NCBI GenBank assembly: GCA_000827265.1
Contig: KN834765.1
Coordinates: forward strand, 79,590-143,589
Direction: 5' to 3'
DNA from: Collybiopsis luxurians FD-317 M1
Taxonomy: Eukaryota > Basidiomycota > Agaricomycetes > Agaricales > Omphalotaceae
Length of the DNA: 64,000 nucleotides
The first letter of the stretch is position 1. Each line of letters begins with the position of its first letter. Below, piece after piece: positions 23,482 to 33,220 of this stretch. The notes under the pieces were generated by a model that saw only the letters and a list, made by a program, of their open reading frames with translations, had not been told where the DNA came from and did not search any database. The translations under genes and the position numbers were made by a program.

Positions 23482-23612
23482 CTGAGATAAGAAATCAAAG
23501 TTAGTGAAGAATAGTGGCAACCGAAGAACAAATGAACCTCGATAGGAGCTGCCTGGGAATGGACAGCAAACAAAAGAACCATAGCACCAGCTAGGAGAGA
23601 GTATGTGCGCAT
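23011..23612 (-). CDS. secreted Kex2-type repeat precursor with 12 copies of an 11-residue peptide
   Basis: Exon 1 (23612-23538) encodes 25 residues, MRTYSLLAGAMVLLFAVHSQ followed by AAPIE: a signal peptide with likely cleavage at SQA/AP. A 56-nt GT-AG intron (23537-23482) joins it in phase 0 to exon 2, 157 codons including stop TGA. Exon 2 is Ala-Arg followed by twelve tandem units of AGTSEAGxADW, consecutive units joined by Arg-Arg; x is Ala in eight copies and Thr in four. The last copy ends at Trp directly before the stop. The protein is 181 residues. Arg-Arg spacers are Kex2 (furin-like) cleavage sites, so processing in the Golgi would release twelve near-identical 11-mers after carboxypeptidase trimming. 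This is the architecture of alpha-factor-type pheromones, repellents and ustiloxin-like RiPP precursors. No known core sequence is matched, so the function is open. Confidence 0.88.
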
Positions 23613-23695
23613 CGCGAAAAAATAACAAAAGTTGACGAAGAATGGGCCGAGTTGAGATGGGGCGAAAAACTGAGCATTCTGACTGACGACCCATG

Positions 23696-23706
23696 GGATA
23701 TATATC
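23696..23706 (-). promoter_or_regulatory. TATA-like element of the repeat precursor gene
   Basis: TATATATCC is read on the minus strand about 90 nt upstream of ATG 23612, a usual distance for a strongly expressed fungal secreted-protein gene. The assignment is by position and sequence only. Confidence 0.45.
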
Positions 23707-26503
23707 GGTTTTGACATTCAATATCAAGAAAGAGGAACCGGTACCTGAATGTACAAATTTAGCCAAAAGTTTTGTACTTTGTTCGCAATCTGACAAAATC
23801 TTAATCAATCCCCGTTTATATGCAAGTACCTAGGTTGACCCTGCGGCGCCCTTGCCGCCTTTCATTTCTTCGAGTTTCAAGGTCCAGCATCCAACTCAGA
23901 ATCATCTTTTCACGGTCGAGTATTCGAAACTTGCGACTTAGTGAAGCCACTCGTCCATCGTAGACCTTTAAGATTTTAGAGGTCGCCGGCATCCGACGAT
24001 GATCAAAGCTGGAATACAACATAACTTTTCCAAACAGACAACAGACAATAACGTGGTAGCAACCAGGTCCCATCCCGGCCGATGACAGAAATACGGATCC
24101 CTCTCAGGTCCAAGGTTCGTGCAAATGGGGAATGCTTTTTGCTGCTCGAGCCTGCCCAGAAAACGGTGACAAAGCATCGTTCCGACCGCCTTTGTGTCAG
24201 CGTCCGCCGCCCAGAAAGGCCTGCTAGTTCGGAGCAGCAAGGCGGAACTGTAGGCTCGTTTTCCTCACGACTATATCGGCATCTTTTCACTCCATCGTAC
24301 AAATGAAGGAAGATCCTCGCGTCGTCTGGAAGTTTCCTTTGTTCCTGGTGTTGCTTCAAGCGTTGGTGTTAACTTTAAACTCAATAAATCTGCCGGTACC
24401 CCCGGCTCAGCCTTCCTTCATTAATCTTTCGCTTCAAAAATGGATCTTCTATACAGTGACGTAGGATTTCTACTTCAATTTTTCGATACACACGGACGGA
24501 CCAGGTACAGTGCATACGAGCAAACGTCAATCCCAATTCAATCCCATCCAGCTCATGCCGACGTCGAATATACTTGACAGACAAAATTATCCAGAAAGTT
24601 CTCTGCTGAGTTGCGTGCGGCTCCAACAAGATCAGGCTGAATGGAATCCACGCGTTTGGAGGTCTCGGAATCGCAGGCGCATATACATAGGATAATAGAG
24701 ATATCTCTTGAGAATGGAGCCTGTTAGGCACCAACTTTCCTTAGAAAGCTGGCTGTCCAGATCTGACAGACCGTGAATGAAGAGGCACAAGTCTGCGTGC
24801 AAAAGACAAATATCTCAAGGCCGGTGATTCTCATACCTGTCTCGATCAACTTTTCAACACAACATGATGAACATGCGGGCAAGGCTTCCGTCATTGCCAC
24901 TTGCAATTGACGGTTCTTGCAACATGCCTACGGGCAATTTTGGAAACTCGTCCAAAGACTGATGATTCTACCCTTGTTGGGTACTTCGGATTAGGGTGCT
25001 AGCAACTTCGAGCCCCATGCCATCTTTTCTAGTCTGCGGGCACCAGTGTTCCTACCGAGATACAATTTGACACCAGAGTGCTTGCTATCATGGCGTTAAT
25101 TCTAACTCCCTTGCCAAGATGTTGCGATGGCTATTCTGAAAACATGTGTGTGCGATGGCTTTGGAGTTGAACTTCCGAATGGCCCAGTGCCCTTGGTGCG
25201 ATTGTGCCTTGGTCCAGTCAGCTTGAATAAGTGAAATGGAAAGGGTACCGGAGAGCGGTCGGAGACAATGCTTACCGCTGTGAACTCGGTAAGTTTTCAT
25301 CGGATTGTGCTCGCCTTTCCCAACCACAAAATCGATTCCCCTGACGTTCTCGCTTGGGCCTGTATAGGTCTGAAACATCATCGTGCTTTGGGTGGATCAT
25401 GACATATGCATTGAACAAGAAAGTCTAATACTAACAGTGTCTTCTTTTTGGGGGAGTAATATGGTTACCGAGTTCAAATGAAGAAATGAAAGGTACTCAG
25501 GTAAGATAGTATCATGCTCAAGCTTTCTGATTCATGATTCTATGGTGCAAGCATGTATAGACCCGGATGGTAGAGGTTCCGGCTCACAACTAGGGCGAAG
25601 TAGATTCTTCGATGAATGCAAGGTACGAGGACAAGGATCTAGATAAAATAAACATTCGTTCCTATGTACCCCTGCATCTTCATAGATCGATTTCATTTGA
25701 GATTATCACATCCTGGGTAAGTTTCGGTGGTTTTGTTTCTACCAGACTAGGATTGGAAAGCTTCAAGCGCAGAGGGTAACTTCCAATTCTGGTGAGTTCC
25801 CTGTTCGTTTCGCTTAAATCATCTCTCAATTTTTACATACAGTGCAACATGCTACTCACGGCGGAACCCAGGTTAAGGCCCTCTAATTACCCATCGGGTA
25901 GGGAAAATTTTAGTTCAGAAAGCGGTCCATAACTACGGCACTAATAAGCGATCCAATCCTCTTGTTTTCGAAATAAAACGATTCCTTTGCAGGTTCAAAG
26001 CAAACTTAAAAAAATCCCGCGCTGAATCGACCCATTAATGGGCACTGTCCAGTGCCGAAGAGAAGACGACATGCGGTGGGCCACGACATGGGCCTGTGCT
26101 GGCATGTATCGACACTGAGGATAAGCCGTACATTGCACCGTTGTTCGGCTACAGCCCTACGCCAGCCCTACGCGGACAATTCTTCACTTCATCCAGCTTT
26201 CAGACCCGCATTGCACTCTGTTCGGCTACAACCCTATGGTACACGGATAATTCTTCGCTTCAATCTCTACGATCCATTTTTTTTCATACCATGTTCTGCA
26301 GCATATGTATCTACGTCTCTGTTGCAGCACAAGTTTCAATATTTTCTCAATTATCGAGAGGGTTTCAAGCTACGCACACTGATTTTCCATTTGTGCATTT
26401 GAATTGATGTATCAGATGGAATCCAGAATTCTTTTGACACGCTAAAACGTTTGATACGATGCACATGCCCCTCCGGTTAGATACATATTGCTCCTCGCTT
26501 GGA
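23707..26503. other. gene-poor region
   Basis: About 2.8 kb with only short, overlapping frames on both strands (for example 24003-24359 minus and 24082-24306 plus). None has a recognisable domain, a signal peptide or splice continuation. One small minus-strand frame at 25088-25381 is listed separately. No tRNA, inverted terminal repeats or transposase were seen. Confidence 0.4.
25088..25381 (-). CDS. small hypothetical protein (weak)
   Basis: A 97-codon frame starts with ATG-ATG at 25381 (MMFQTYTGPSENVRGIDFVV) and ends with TGA at 25088. The first 35 residues look like ordered protein (GKGEHNPMKTYRVHSG). The rest is less convincing, and a GGTAAG after HSG could be a splice donor instead. 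It could be an exon of a decayed or multi-exon gene. There is no signal peptide and no known domain. Confidence 0.25.
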   Translation of the reverse strand: MMFQTYTGPSENVRGIDFVVGKGEHNPMKTYRVHSGKHCLRPLSGTLSISLIQADWTKAQSHQGHWAIRKFNSKAIAHTCFQNSHRNILARELELTP

Positions 26504-26710
26504 TTACCAAATTGCAAAAGAGAACTCACTGCCATCATAAATATGCTTATCGTCCGCCCAGTATTTGCAGGCGTCATTTTCTTTACTGAAGCAATTGAAA
26601 GGGCAACTGCAAGCAGCCTCTTCGTTCAGACCAATGCCGAAATGCCAGGCGTTAACGTTGAAAGTGAGAAAGGAAAGGAGGAATGAGAAGAGAATAAGGG
26701 TAAACTTCAT
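26504..26710 (-). CDS. small secreted cysteine-containing protein
   Basis: A 68-residue single-exon frame starts at ATG 26710. Residues 1-21 (MKFTLILFSFLLSFLTFNVNA) are a textbook signal peptide with an N-V-N-A cleavage site. The predicted mature chain of 47 residues has four Cys clustered as C-x-C-x3-C-x8-C (within ACSCPFNCFSKENDACKYW) and an aromatic, acidic tail ending FSFAIW. The Cys spacing could support two disulfides. Such small secreted proteins in mushrooms include effectors, hyphal-surface and defence peptides; this one is not recognised, and no toxic activity is implied by the sequence. A TATA box lies about 100 nt upstream. Confidence 0.65.
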   Translation of the reverse strand: MKFTLILFSFLLSFLTFNVNAWHFGIGLNEEAACSCPFNCFSKENDACKYWADDKHIYDGSEFSFAIW

Positions 26711-26814
26711 CGTTTCGTGTTAGTTTGAGGCTTGCGGAAGGAGGAAAGTTGGGAACTTAGGATTCGAAGAGATGAGGACCAGCCTGAAGAGCTCGACCTG
26801 CAAAACTTGGAGCC

Positions 26815-26822
26815 CTTTATAG
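26815..26822 (-). promoter_or_regulatory. TATA box of the small secreted protein gene
   Basis: CTATAAAG is read on the minus strand about 105 nt upstream of ATG 26710. It is the only good TATA match in the 330 bp before the tRNA gene. Confidence 0.5.
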
Positions 26823-27000
26823 TCTACACGGTTTGATAATAATCAGCATATGAGGAGCCGCTATCGCTTGAATTTGAATATCTGATAACCATCATCTACA
26901 AGGACCTTTGAGACTCGAAGGCCAGCTTTCCAAGTTCCAACTCAGCCAGTCTCCATTTCGAAGCGCACAGTACGCAATTTCTCTAGTGGCGACAAAATTT

Positions 27001-27024
27001 CATTAAAAAAAATGAAGAAAAACA
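27001..27024 (-). terminator. Pol III terminator of tRNA-Ile
   Basis: Downstream of the tRNA on the minus strand are GTTTTTC and then a run of eight T residues, the usual oligo-T stop for RNA polymerase III. Confidence 0.6.
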
Positions 27025-27040
27025 ACCGGTAATCTATCAT

Positions 27041-27130
27041 GGCCAACGTGGGGATCGAACCCAAGACCTTCGCGTAACAATAGCTGAAGTATTATTAGCA
27101 CGACGCTCTAACCAACTGAGCTAGTCGGCC
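27041..27130 (-). tRNA. tRNA-Ile (anticodon AAU) with a 17-nt intron
   Basis: The minus strand starts GGCCGACTAGCTCAGTTGG and ends GTTCGATCCCCACGTTGGCC. The acceptor stem pairs fully (GGCCGAC with GTTGGCC, one G-U). Box A (TAGCTCAGTTGG) and box B (GGTTCGATCCC) are present. The anticodon loop is CTAATAA once a 17-nt intron placed one base 3' of the anticodon is removed, giving stem TCGTG/CGCGA. Mature length is 73 nt. The anticodon AAU reads isoleucine codons after A34 deamination to inosine. A T-rich Pol III stop follows (TTTTTC and T8 further on). Confidence 0.93.
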
Positions 27131-27275
27131 TTAAATTTACCCGCTATATCTATAGTATATGTCCTCGCCGGACCATGAAGCTAGGCAAGAGAGGTGGGTG
27201 TGACAGTGCGGATTAGTCTCCTAGCAGCATTTTATACAAATCTAGATACTTTTATTCGTCCATCTATACCATATA

Positions 27276-28871
27276 TCATGCCTTCTTTCCATCTACACGC
27301 ACCATAGATTCATCCGCCTTCTTCTTGGCCAACTCGTATCCCTCAAATCCTAACGACTTTTGCACTACGTCCTCGGGAGCATCGGGTTCAAGGTGACCTT
27401 GAGCATTTCGGCGAGCTCTGTGATCAAGAAAACCGAGAAACTTTCAGCATTCCACCATCCTCAGAGCCGATGAGGTATCGGCCCTTACAGAAAAAACCAC
27501 TTACCTAAAGAATGTATAACTCAGCACGACATCTTCTACATTTCTACAGCTCGGATCATCCAAGACATCCTTGTCTATGAAGAATAAGAGAGGCATGTCG
27601 ACTGTTTCATTCGGAAGAAGCTTCTGCTCATCAAAGCAGAAGCATTCGATTTTAGAAAAGTACGGTGCGATCTGGGCCGAGAAATGAGCCGAAGTTAACG
27701 AAGAGATGAGGGGTTGGAAAAAGGACTAGGGGGGGGTTATGAGGAATCGAACCTACCCTATCCGGAGTAACGTTGTACGTTGCTACACCGATGATATCTT
27801 CTTTACTATTATTTGTGGCGGTATAGAAGGCGAGAGAGGATTCGCCTGTCAAGTTTGAAGAAAAAAGAAGCATTTAGATTTCGCAAATCAAGTTGAATAG
27901 GAATGGCAGGGAGAGAAAAACGCGGCAAAGCTAAGAATTGAAGGGGAAGCCAACGGATTGTCGGATCCCAATGACGATGCAAGAAAGGTGTTTTCCGAGT
28001 CAAAAACTAACCTGGCACAACAACCACACCCCTCTGCGCAGGCTTGAACGTCCATGGTAGGGATTGCGATGTGCTCGAAGTGAAAGATACCTTGAACCTT
28101 CTGGTCTTGGTATTATCTTCGGATGGGTAGAGTGGAACGAGACGGGAGGGGGCAAACCGGTCGTTTTCGGGGTTAGATGAGGGTGTCAGGAGAGTCTTTA
28201 GGGGCTCCGGGAACCACTCGGGGAGCCAGGAAGGAGGAGTAGAAGAGGAGTTGGAATCACCATGGGTTCGCGTACTAGGAGTACCCGCGAAACCTATGCT
28301 CATATGAAAGGTGGACAATGGTGAGGCAAATGTCAACACCAAATCGAGCAGAGACGATATCTACATACCAGTCGCGGAACAAAACAAGCGATAGAGTGGG
28401 ACCGCGGCATAAGTCAATCCTAGAAAGACTACTATCTTTATCCCGAAAGGAATATGTTAGAGCGGCGTAGTAGAAAGTGACAGACAAGAGAGACGGACAT
28501 ACCACAGCCCCAGTATACATCAACAAACTCATATTCTTTTTCGCGCGAGCAGCGTACATCTCCTCTCGAGAGCGGTAGAGCGGCAAAGGGCCTGTGTAGA
28601 CGCGTTTACGATGGGAAGAGCCGGTAGTTGAGAATGTATCGGGATTAGAAGACGCGGGATTGGATTCAGAAGATGATGTGGGTAGTTTTGCGGAAGGTTC
28701 GGATGGCTCGGAAGGGGATGGCGAACGGTCGGAAGAAGTAGCTATTGAACGCGCTTGCCACCGCGTCCGTTGCATCAGAGTCCACGAAGGTGATTTATTC
28801 CATGATTGAGATGTTGAAAGAAAGGACGCTGGAATCTTGGAAGTAATTAGTTTACCAAGAAAGTGATGCAT
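27276..28871 (-). CDS. COX11: cytochrome c oxidase assembly protein COX11 (CtaG family)
   Basis: COX11 is an inner-mitochondrial-membrane copper chaperone that delivers Cu(I) to the CuB site of Cox1. The N-terminus (MHHFLGKLITSKIPASFLST) is Ser-rich and basic like a matrix presequence. It is followed by RSREEMYAARAKKNMSLLMY, then the membrane segment across an intron (VVFLGLTYAAVPLYRLFCSA), TGFAGT, and the cupredoxin-like domain. The copper-binding motif CFCFDEQKLLPNETVDMPLL is intact near 27640. The C-terminal exon includes ARRNAQGHLEP and ends DESMVRVDGKKA with TGA 27276-27278. A Ser/Pro-rich insertion follows TGFAGT, longer than in yeast. The start is uncertain; ATG 28775 (MQRTRWQARSIATSS) is an alternative with an equally good presequence. 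Confidence 0.9.
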
Positions 28872-30050
28872 AAGGTGCACTCACAGATCTATTAGGACTT
28901 GCACGGCATAGAATTAGGGCAGTATATCCTCTTGTCTTCCAATATGAATTGGAGTGCCCGCATAAATCTATCGACCTTCGACATTTCACGCCATTGCAGA
29001 CCGTGAATGAGAAGGCTGGGGATAATGAGGATTGCTGATGTCGAAGCAAATGAGAGTAGAGCATATTCCAAGTCCTGACTGCGAGGATATTCCGTCAAGT
29101 CTTGCTGCACGTCCACGTAGCCACTTCTCAGGTCAATGTCAAGACGAAGGCCAAATTCGAGTCCCGGTCGAGGTCGAGGTCTGGATCGGAGCGGCCCGAA
29201 GTTTCCAGACTCTGACTGCCGCTCGTCAATCTCGAAATGTAACACAGATAGCAACCAGCAGCAGAATTTGGTACGAGACTCGTTTCCCAAATGCCTCACG
29301 ACCCTCTCCTCCTCGAGTCTTACAATGTTTAAATGATGTTTACCTTCCCGATTCGAAACATTTCGTTTTTGCCTCCGGTTAAAAAATTACTAGTGTATGA
29401 TCTAGCCTGATTCTGTAGGAGAGACAAGCAGGATGGCAGATATCGCCGAAGAACAAATATGTAAATGTGAGTACATAGTCCTTCTTTTTTTTGAACTCTT
29501 CATTGCCGCAGACAAGTAAAACTAAGTACTAAGGCCTAAGGAGCGGGGAGCCGCAACACCAATCAGTTGCGCTCCGTTCGCTTGGGTGTTTTCCTTCGGT
29601 GTGTGTCACATGGTCCTTCTTTCATGTTTCATATTCGCCAAGTTCCGTCAATTCCACATACAAGCCAAATGATCAGTCTCGAATGGCAAAAGTTGGTGTT
29701 TTCAGTCTTTTGATTAGCACTACTCTCTTCCGAAGTACAATTTAGACTGAAATCGGAAATGAATTTGCAGTAGGTGCCACTGGTTATATTGGAACGAAAG
29801 AGCTGAAAGAGAGTAATCACGGCTTTGTATACAAAGCCAGCCAAGCCGTGTCGAACGGCCCTTAAAGGGCGACAAGAAAGTCCGCCATGGGTTAGGCTAT
29901 GACAGAAGACTCCTCAACGCACTGGAATGTCTGATCTAACTAAATCCAACATCCGAATTCCGATGATTATCCCGTAACAGCTACAGTTGGCTATAAAATA
30001 GATGTGTGTTTGCGTCTCCAATAGTTCTCTGACCGCCACCAACTACTACT
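28872..30050. other. intergenic region with an unsupported ORF
   Basis: A 135-codon minus-strand frame (28892-29299) contains RSRPRPRPGLEFGLRLD but no recognisable domain and lacks an ATG (it would need a non-ATG start). Its coding status is doubtful. An ATG at 29433 (MADIAEEQIY) is followed by a GTAAATGTGAG donor-like sequence, but the frame stops right after the likely acceptor. It may be the broken 5' end of a lost gene. The rest holds the promoter of the FAD-linked oxidase. Confidence 0.35.
29992..29998 (+). promoter_or_regulatory. TATA box of the FAD-linked oxidase gene
   Basis: A consensus TATAAAA lies 53 nt before ATG 30051. The short distance implies a short 5' UTR. Confidence 0.6.
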
Positions 30051-32552
30051 ATGCCTCTGAGCTTCTGCGGAGCGCGTCGCAATCGAAAGCCGAGGGGATC
30101 CCCAGGTAGGTCATCGTCTTAACGCGACGACGCCTGAATTTCACGACGATACCTATCGCAGCGTCCTCTAACGCACATCTCCTGGATGAATTTCGCCGTG
30201 AATGTGACAAAAATCCTAAGCTCAAGCCTCTCTACGACATCTTTGTAACTTGGCAGGGAGGCACGGCGAATCCCAAGTTGTTCTTCAACCTGTGGCAACT
30301 CGTTCAACAAGAAGAAGAGCTATTGGCTCTCTTTAAGGAAAAGGTTGACCACGACCTCGATGCTGTTGCTTCCGCAATAGCACGCCTTTTCGAAGATGCG
30401 TACGTTACCGAATAAGACCCTTCCTTGGAGAACAATCAACTGATGAATGTTTTTTTAGTGATGACTCGAAAGTTAATGCATTTACGAAACAGTATGAGAA
30501 CACGGGTCGCGTCACTGCTCCTAGGGATGACAGTCAGCTCAATTCGGTCCCCAAGAAGCAATCCTTCATGTACAATGACTTCGTCAACCTTGTTGTCACC
30601 CACGGACAGGAGAGTCCTGATGTTCTGGAAAGCGATGGCAAGCCTATGGTCTACTTGAAAGATGAAGTATTCGAGAATTGGGGCCGTACTGTCAAGAATA
30701 CGCCCAGTTATACATTTGTAGCAAAAACCAGAGTCGGCGTTCAGAACCTCGTTAAGTGGGCGAGTACGGTAAACAAGCGCGTCAGAGGAGCGGGGTTCCG
30801 ACATACATGGGGGTGAGTTGTATTATTGGAGTATACACGGGTTTTTATGTGGCTTACTTGCGTTTCAAGCGATTTATACTCTGCTGATGGGGATATCATC
30901 GTGATTCTTCTCCCTTTATCCACGACCAATAAGCTGCCTTCCCTCTTGAAGGTCGATAAAAGTTCAGATCTTCAAGGTGTACAAGTGATCCGGAAAGATG
31001 ATCAGTACTTGGCAAAGATTGCTGCTGGTACAACAAACGATCAGTTCCGTGAATGGTGCCTCGATAACAAGACCGTGGCGTTGCCTTTGAATGTCATCAT
31101 GGTTAGATCCGTTTGTGTTAATTTCTCTTGGAGATGGCTGAAATGAATTTTGCACAGATCGAGATAACTTTTGGTGGATCCAATGCTCCCGTATGCCACG
31201 GAGCAGGTATCACGACCAGCACATTATCCGACCTTGTTGCAGAGGTTGAATATGTCGACCCGCGCGGAAACATCCAGACCGTCAATGACCCAGCCGAGCT
31301 TCGAGCGGCGGCCGGGTGCTTTGGTTTACTCGGAATCGTGCTCAGCGTTACGCTGCGGGTGGATAAGATGCAGAAGGCCATAATGCAGCCGCAAAAGCTT
31401 CCAGCTCCGCTCGCCATTCCCCCGCCACCAGACTACCCGGTGCCGAAGGAGATAGACATGTCCAAATACACTGCCAAGCAGCTACAGGATGCGCAAAAGG
31501 CATTCCAAGAGACGATTGAGCAGCAATATTACGTCGAGTGGTTCTGGTTCCCTTTCCAGGAAGATGTATGGGTCAACGTATGGAAACGCGCCGAAATCAC
31601 AACGTTTGAAAAATTGGATCCTTATCCAAGTAATTTTCAGGCCGGTCTGCAATGGGTAAGTGATCAAATGTCTTAGTTTACTTTCATGTGATTCTGACGC
31701 CCGCATTCTCCTCAAGCTGGAAGGCTTCTTCGCTGAAATCATTGTCAATTGGTCCTTATTCAAAGCGCTTCCTGGTAGGCTACAAGCGTACCTATTCGGG
31801 ACCATTGGCATGCTCCAAATGCCTCAAGTAGCTGACGAAAAACATGCAATACAGACCTACGTTAGCGAAGCATTGCATTTCAGGAGGGGCATACGTACGT
31901 CTCCTGTCAAGCTTGCAGGGTAATGAATGTATGGCTGACTGCTCAAACAGAAAACATGCGATGCCTAGATTCAGAGTGGGAGATTCCTATCCCTGCGGCG
32001 AAAGGGGGAGCGACCAGGGACTATACTGTCATCCAACGCGCATGGTGCGTCGGTTTTATTCATTCGTTCCGAGCGTTCTACTTATTCGATGCTCATAGGT
32101 GGGATGGGATAACCGCATTTTATAAGAATCTCGACGTCTGTCCTATGCGTGTCACGCTCGAAATGCGGCTTACGGGTTCATCCAATGTTCTCATGGCCCC
32201 GCAGCAGCACAATGACTTTGGGACGTGCTCTATTGAAGTACTTACTACGCTTAATCCAACCCAGAGCGAGTGGAAAGATTTCAAACAGCAGGTTTTGGAT
32301 ATGTGGGCAAGTTACACTGACGCTAGTGGGAAGCCATTGAACATACGGCCGCATTGGGCAAAGGAATGGCAGGGACTACAAGTGAGAGGGAAGGATGTTA
32401 TTGAGTATCTGCGAGAGGATGCGTATCAAGAAGAGATCAAGGAGTTTGTGGATATGCTTTCAAGCATAACGTCCAACAGGGGCAGCTCACTCTCTGAGAC
32501 CCGAGCGCGATTCTCAAATCCTTTACTCGAACAGCTCATTTTTGGAGCCTAA
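30051..32552 (+). CDS. FAD-binding PCMH-type oxidase (aldonolactone/vanillyl-alcohol oxidase-like)
   Basis: ATG 30051 encodes MPLSFCGARRNRKPRGSP, then a helical N-terminal extension (NAHLLDEFRREC, ANPKLFFNLWQLVQQEEELL). The FAD-binding PCMH domain starts with FVAKTRVGVQNLVKWASTVN and VRGAGFRHTWGDLYSADGDI. It continues with YLAKIAAGTTNDQFREWCLD, FGGSNAPVCHGAGITTSTLS, YVDPRGNIQTVNDPAEL and AAAGCFGLLGIVLSVTLRVD, all standard for this fold. The substrate half carries EWFWFPFQEDVWVNVWKR and MRLTGSSNVLMAPQQHNDFG, similar to sugar-lactone oxidases. Stop is TAA 32552, with about eight short introns. The enzyme would oxidise a small alcohol or lactone with O2 or another acceptor; the substrate is unknown. 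No secretion signal is seen. Confidence 0.85.
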
Positions 32553-33220
32553 GTTAGCAATTGGACTGACCCTTTATTTTTACGTTCAATTCTTTCATGA
32601 TCATGAAAGCTTTCCCATACAATACCTCCCTGTCAAGTTTCTATAATGACCTTACTATATCGTTAATTCATATAGACTCGTTACGTGCTTTGGACTCTTA
32701 TTACAACATATTAGGTTAGCACTTCAAGTTTTCAAGTGTTCTCAGCGCAGAATAGAGGGTCTGAGTTATGTGCGTACTTTTTGCGCGCACAGCCTCGCAA
32801 GTACTTGCGCCGTAAATTTTAACGCTTAAACTTTACTCACCCCTTTGGCGGTAGGCCTTAAAATTCACCGTTGTGCAATAATGCCCACTGACGCTTATCG
32901 GATCGGATGCGCAGGGGTACATCAGTCCTTGTAATTATCCTGTCCTCCAGTGCTGGTTGCTTTCCCTCCCTTTCTTCCCTCTCTTTCTTCCCTCTCTCTC
33001 TTTTTATTTTTTTTCCCACTTGTCCAAACAACTTGCTCTCTCAGGAAGGTGACAAGTTAGAGCTACAGTCCAGACCACCCTCTTTTCATTTGTCATTTAT
33101 CCGGATAGAACCATTCAGAGGAGACTAAGAGCAGAATTACAGATTGGTTATTTAAAAACTACAGTCCTTCGTGAGCCTTCTCAATATAGTGCAAAATCCA
33201 GCGGGCAAAACATAGCGGAG
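32553..33220. other. intergenic region with polypyrimidine tract
   Basis: This is a 668-bp gap between convergent genes. At about 32960-33018 the plus strand is almost pure C/T (CCCTCTCTTTCTTCCC-type repeats ending in a T-rich stretch). No gene is supported. Confidence 0.5.

Noticed and set aside
23001..23717. Second open frame through the 39-bp repeat array
   Set aside because: The repeat unit is a multiple of three without stops in this frame. Only the signal-peptide exon of this frame is real; the spliced frame gives the Arg-Arg-spaced peptides.
25850..26000. Possible structured RNA (GGTTAAGGCCCTC to GGTAGGG region)
   Set aside because: No cloverleaf, box A/B pair or other conserved RNA signature could be built.
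28892..29299. 135-codon minus-strand frame upstream of COX11
   Set aside because: It has no ATG at its start, no recognisable domain, and its Arg-Pro stretch is low complexity. It may be 5' UTR or an unrelated remnant.
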